Shown: positions 60,988-64,000 of the stretch, in pieces
Position numbering within the stretch: position 1 is the stretch's first letter
How the letters are laid out: every line of letters begins with the position of its first letter
Source: JAACFF01 sp963807975
GTDB lineage: Bacteria > Chloroflexota > Anaerolineae > Promineifilales > Promineifilaceae
Direction of reading: 5' to 3'
Length of the DNA stretch: 64,000 bases
Assembly: GCA_963807975.1 (NCBI GenBank)
Contig: CAWEDV010000001.1
Location: 1,054,001 to 1,118,000, forward strand
Position numbers and translations under genes: made by a program
Notes under the pieces: model-generated
What the model saw: only the letters and a program-made list of their open reading frames with translations
What the model was told of the DNA's origin: nothing
The model's database searches: none

Positions 60988-63900
60988 TTACATATTGCGG
61001 CGATACTGGCCCCCTACTTCGTACATGGCCTGGGTGATTTGGCCTAAAGAACAGATCTTGGCTGCTTCCATCAGAGAGTTGAATATATTCTCATTGTTGA
61101 TAGCGGTTTGTTGGAGTTTGCCTAGAGCAGCGGCGGCGGCTTCTTGCTCGCGATCATTAAGTGCTTTAACCTGCTCGATCTGGTATTCCTTTTCCACCTT
61201 GGTGGCGCGAATGACTTTGTCGGGCAGCACGGTTGGCGAGCCTTCATCGGAGAGGAAAGTGTTCACACCAATGATAGGCAGATCGCCGCTGTGCTTTAAA
61301 TGCTCGTAATAGAGCGATTCCTCCTGAATTTTGCCGCGCTGGTACATGGTCTCCATGGCACCGAGCACGCCGCCACGCTCGGTAATGCGATCAAATTCGG
61401 CCAACACGGCCTCTTCCACCAGATCGGTCAATTCCTCGATAATAAACGAGCCTTGCAGCGGATTCTCGTTGCTGGTGAGACCCAGTTCGTGGTTGATGAT
61501 GAGCTGGATGGCCATGGCACGGCGCACGGACTCCTCCGTGGGGGTAGTGATGGCCTCGTCATAGGCGTTGGTGTGCAGGGAGTTGCAGTTATCGTAGATG
61601 GCATAGAGGGCCTGCAAGGTGGTGCGGATATCGTTGAAGGATATCTCCTGGGCATGTAGGGAACGGCCGCTGGTCTGGATGTGATATTTCAGTTTCTGTG
61701 CTCTTTCACCGGCGCCATATTTGAACTTCATGGCTTTGGCCCAAATGCGGCGCGCGACACGGCCGATCACGGCATATTCGGGATCAAGCCCATTGGAGAA
61801 GAAGAAGGAGAAATTGGAGGCGAAGCGGTCGATATCCATGCCGCGTGACTGGTAATACTCGACGAAGGTGAACCCATTGGCCAGCGTAAACGCCAACTGG
61901 CTGATGGGATTGGCCCCAGCCTCGGCAATATGGTAGCCGGAAATGGAGACGGAATAGAAGTTTCGTACCCGGTTGTCGATAAAATACTGCTGCACATCGC
62001 CCATCAGCCGCAACGAAAACTCAGTGGAGAATATGCAGGTGTTCTGGGCCTGGTCCTCTTTCAAGATGTCGGCCTGGACGGTTCCGCGTACGGTGGACAA
62101 GGTCCGGGATTTGATCTGCTCGTACACCTCTGGCGGGAGAATCTGATCACCGGTCACGCCCAACAGCAGCAGACCAAGACCATCATTCCCCACGGGAAGC
62201 TGGCCGCGATAGGCGGGTCTGGGCCAGCTTTGGTCATCATAGAGTTCACGCAGCTTCGCTTCGACCTGTGCTTCCAACCCCTGTTCGCGGATATAGCGTT
62301 CGCACTGCTGGTCGACAGCCGTATTCAAGAAAAAAGCCAACATGGTCGCTGCCGGGCCATTTATGGTCATGCTCACTGATGTCGCCGCATCACATAAATC
62401 AAAACCGCTGTACAACTTCTTGGCATCATCCAGGCTTGCTACCGATACCCCGGAGTTGCCGATCTTGCCGTAAATATCAGGCCGATGTGCGGGGTCTTCT
62501 CCATATAGGGTTACGGAATCAAAGGCGGTAGAGAGCCGGCGCGCTGGCATATCCAGCGATACATAATGGAAACGGCCGTTGGTCCGTTCCGGCCCCCCTT
62601 CCCCAGCGAACATACGCGTAGGATCCTCCCCTTTGCGTTTGAAGGGGAATACGCCAGCAGTGAAAGGGAATTCTCCGGGCACATTTTCCTGCAAGCTCCA
62701 GAGCAGGCGGTCACCCCAGGCCTCGTAGCGGGGCAACAGCACACGGGGAATTTGGCTATGAGACAGAGTCTGAGTATGGGTAGCCACCGCTATATCACGA
62801 CCACGCACCTGGTAAACAAATTGCTCAGCCCGGTAACGGGCCTCTTTCTCCGCCCACTGCTCCAAAGTCTGTTGATTTTCACGGTCCAGTTTTTGGCTGG
62901 TTTGTTGGTAGAGGATCTCTAGTTCAGCAGCCAACGGCTCATTTTGTGCCGCAGCGCCAGCAGCCTGGCGAATTCCATAGAGCTGGTTGGCCACCTGGGC
63001 TTGTGCGGCGGCCCATTGATCGTAGGCGCGTACGGTCTCGGCGATTTCGGACAGATAACGCACTCTGGCGGGAGGGATAATCAACACTTTTTGAGATGGC
63101 TCATCTCCGGCAATCCAATCTGTCGCCAAATCTATGTCACATTTCTCGCTGATAATCTTCATTACGGCGCGGTACAGCCGGTTGGTACCGGGATCGTTAA
63201 ATTGGGAGGCGATGGTGCCAAACACGGGCAAATCTTCGTCAACCACAGACCAGGCCTGATGGTTGCGCTGGTACTGCTTCTTCACATCGCGCAGACCATC
63301 TTGGGCGCCCCGTTTGTCAAACTTATTGATGACCACAAGGTCGGCGAAATCGAGCATGTCAATCTTTTCAAGCTGCGTGGCTGCCCCATAATCGGGCGTC
63401 ATAACATAGAGAGACACATCGGAGAAATCGACGATTTCCGTGTCCGACTGGCCAATACCCGACGTCTCCAGGATGATCAGGTCAAACTGCGCTGCCTGCA
63501 TGATGGCCAGCACCTCCCGTATATGACGGGATAGAGCCAGGTTTGATTGGCGAGTGGCCAAGGAACGCATATAAACGCGCTGATCATTGACGGCGTTCAT
63601 GCGAATGCGATCACCCAGCAGCGCTCCGCCCGAACGCCTCTTGGAGGGATCCACGGAGATTACGCCAATATGTTTGTTTTCGAAATCGAGCAGGAAGCGG
63701 CGCACCAGTTCGTCGACCAGTGAGGATTTGCCTGCCCCACCTGTGCCGGTGATACCTAATACGGGGGGATGAACCAATCCTTCCAGTCGTTGGTGGATTT
63801 CATTCATAATCGGCGCCACCAGATCGGGCTCATTTTCAACCGCTGAGATTAAGCGACCAAGGGCGCGATCGGTAACCCACTTCTTGACCTCGGGCAGGAT

Positions 63901-64000
63901 GCGCCCACCCACCTGTCCATTGCCGCTTCGCGGCGCCAGATCACCATAGGCCGTGGCGATGGCGGCGCGCCATTTGTCGATATGCAATTTGCCCGTCGGG
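60988..64000 (-). CDS. icmF: Fused isobutyryl-CoA mutase IcmF (5' end outside the window)
   Basis: More than 1000 residues are visible and the frame stays open to the window edge. The G-protein chaperone domain comes first (GITGTGGAGKSSLVDE as Walker A, then VISVDPSKRRSGGALLGDR and VINKFDKRG), followed by the acyl-CoA mutase barrel (PFTAGVFPFKRKGEDPTRMF, TAQ-type B12-binding region, NTCIFSTEFSLRLMGDVQ). IcmF proteins have an N-terminal B12-binding domain, which must lie beyond base 64000. They interconvert isobutyryl- and butyryl-CoA (some isovaleryl- and pivalyl-CoA) with adenosylcobalamin, and the GTPase loads or protects the cofactor. The order of domains separates it from methylmalonyl-CoA mutase. 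Confidence 0.9.
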   Translation of the reverse strand, partial: PTGKLHIDKWRAAIATAYGDLAPRSGNGQVGGRILPEVKKWVTDRALGRLISAVENEPDLVAPIMNEIHQRLEGLVHPPVLGITGTGGAGKSSLVDELVRRFLLDFENKHIGVISVDPSKRRSGGALLGDRIRMNAVNDQRVYMRSLATRQSNLALSRHIREVLAIMQAAQFDLIILETSGIGQSDTEIVDFSDVSLYVMTPDYGAATQLEKIDMLDFADLVVINKFDKRGAQDGLRDVKKQYQRNHQAWSVVDEDLPVFGTIASQFNDPGTNRLYRAVMKIISEKCDIDLATDWIAGDEPSQKVLIIPPARVRYLSEIAETVRAYDQWAAAQAQVANQLYGIRQAAGAAAQNEPLAAELEILYQQTSQKLDRENQQTLEQWAEKEARYRAEQFVYQVRGRDIAVATHTQTLSHSQIPRVLLPRYEAWGDRLLWSLQENVPGEFPFTAGVFPFKRKGEDPTRMFAGEGGPERTNGRFHYVSLDMPARRLSTAFDSVTLYGEDPAHRPDIYGKIGNSGVSVASLDDAKKLYSGFDLCDAATSVSMTINGPAATMLAFFLNTAVDQQCERYIREQGLEAQVEAKLRELYDDQSWPRPAYRGQLPVGNDGLGLLLLGVTGDQILPPEVYEQIKSRTLSTVRGTVQADILKEDQAQNTCIFSTEFSLRLMGDVQQYFIDNRVRNFYSVSISGYHIAEAGANPISQLAFTLANGFTFVEYYQSRGMDIDRFASNFSFFFSNGLDPEYAVIGRVARRIWAKAMKFKYGAGERAQKLKYHIQTSGRSLHAQEISFNDIRTTLQALYAIYDNCNSLHTNAYDEAITTPTEESVRRAMAIQLIINHELGLTSNENPLQGSFIIEELTDLVEEAVLAEFDRITERGGVLGAMETMYQRGKIQEESLYYEHLKHSGDLPIIGVNTFLSDEGSPTVLPDKVIRATKVEKEYQIEQVKALNDREQEAAAAALGKLQQTAINNENIFNSLMEAAKICSLGQITQAMYEVGGQYRRNM

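Overview
The window looks like a chromosomal stretch from a free-living, carbohydrate-degrading bacterium, most plausibly a Chloroflexota member (Anaerolineae-like). This is inferred from moderate GC content, lipoprotein-anchored CUT1 sugar transporters, MocR and LacI regulators, an Ile-type T-box, a fused IcmF mutase and frequent GTG/TTG starts. No rRNA, tRNA, phage, IS element or CRISPR array was seen.

Layout. 1-11358 (+): a beta-glycan utilisation cluster with the tail of a glycosidase, an intracellular GH3 with PA14 insert, a lipoprotein GH3 with a CBM9-like domain, a GH94 phosphorylase, two CUT1 permeases and a PIG-V-like membrane mannosyltransferase. 11414-14321 (-): YdjC/ChbG deacetylase, glycosidase-like TIM barrel and arylamine N-acetyltransferase in one operon. 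14503-19974 (+): MurJ, a metallophosphoesterase, an arginine-decarboxylase-like PLP enzyme and a methyltransferase. 20179-23546 (+): an unusual pair of envelope proteins, a solute-binding/OmpA-like fusion and a solute-binding/VWA fusion lipoprotein. 23595-28455: MgtC/DUF4010 transporter, a strongly folded RNA-like leader before mobA, folD, a small membrane protein, a single-domain response regulator and an MBL hydrolase. 28716-34141 (+): sigma70 promoter, T-box leader, AlaX-like editing protein, an unknown protein, ileS and a terminator. 34315-40622 (+): secreted Kelch/PPC protein and SbcCD. 40755-48342: divergent TetR and MocR regulators, then metabolic singletons and a YugP metallopeptidase preceded by a 46-residue protein resembling its first membrane helix.

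48385-60811 (-) is one long alpha-glucoside/trehalose cluster: LacI regulator, AglE/F/G-like ABC importer, DUF1269 protein, a kinase-like-fold protein, GH13 alpha-glucosidase, frameshifted trehalose synthase, amylosucrase and a frameshifted VapC. The importer would bring in sucrose-, maltose- or trehalose-like sugars for the GH13 enzymes. Neither sugar transporter has an ATPase gene here, so both probably share one encoded elsewhere. The window ends inside icmF (-), whose B12-binding N-terminus lies outside.

Most noteworthy: the OmpA/VWA solute-binding pair, the folded leader before mobA, the Ile T-box driving an AlaX-like gene, the micro-paralogue before YugP, the broken treS and vapC genes, and strong over-representation of the palindrome AACGGCCGTT.
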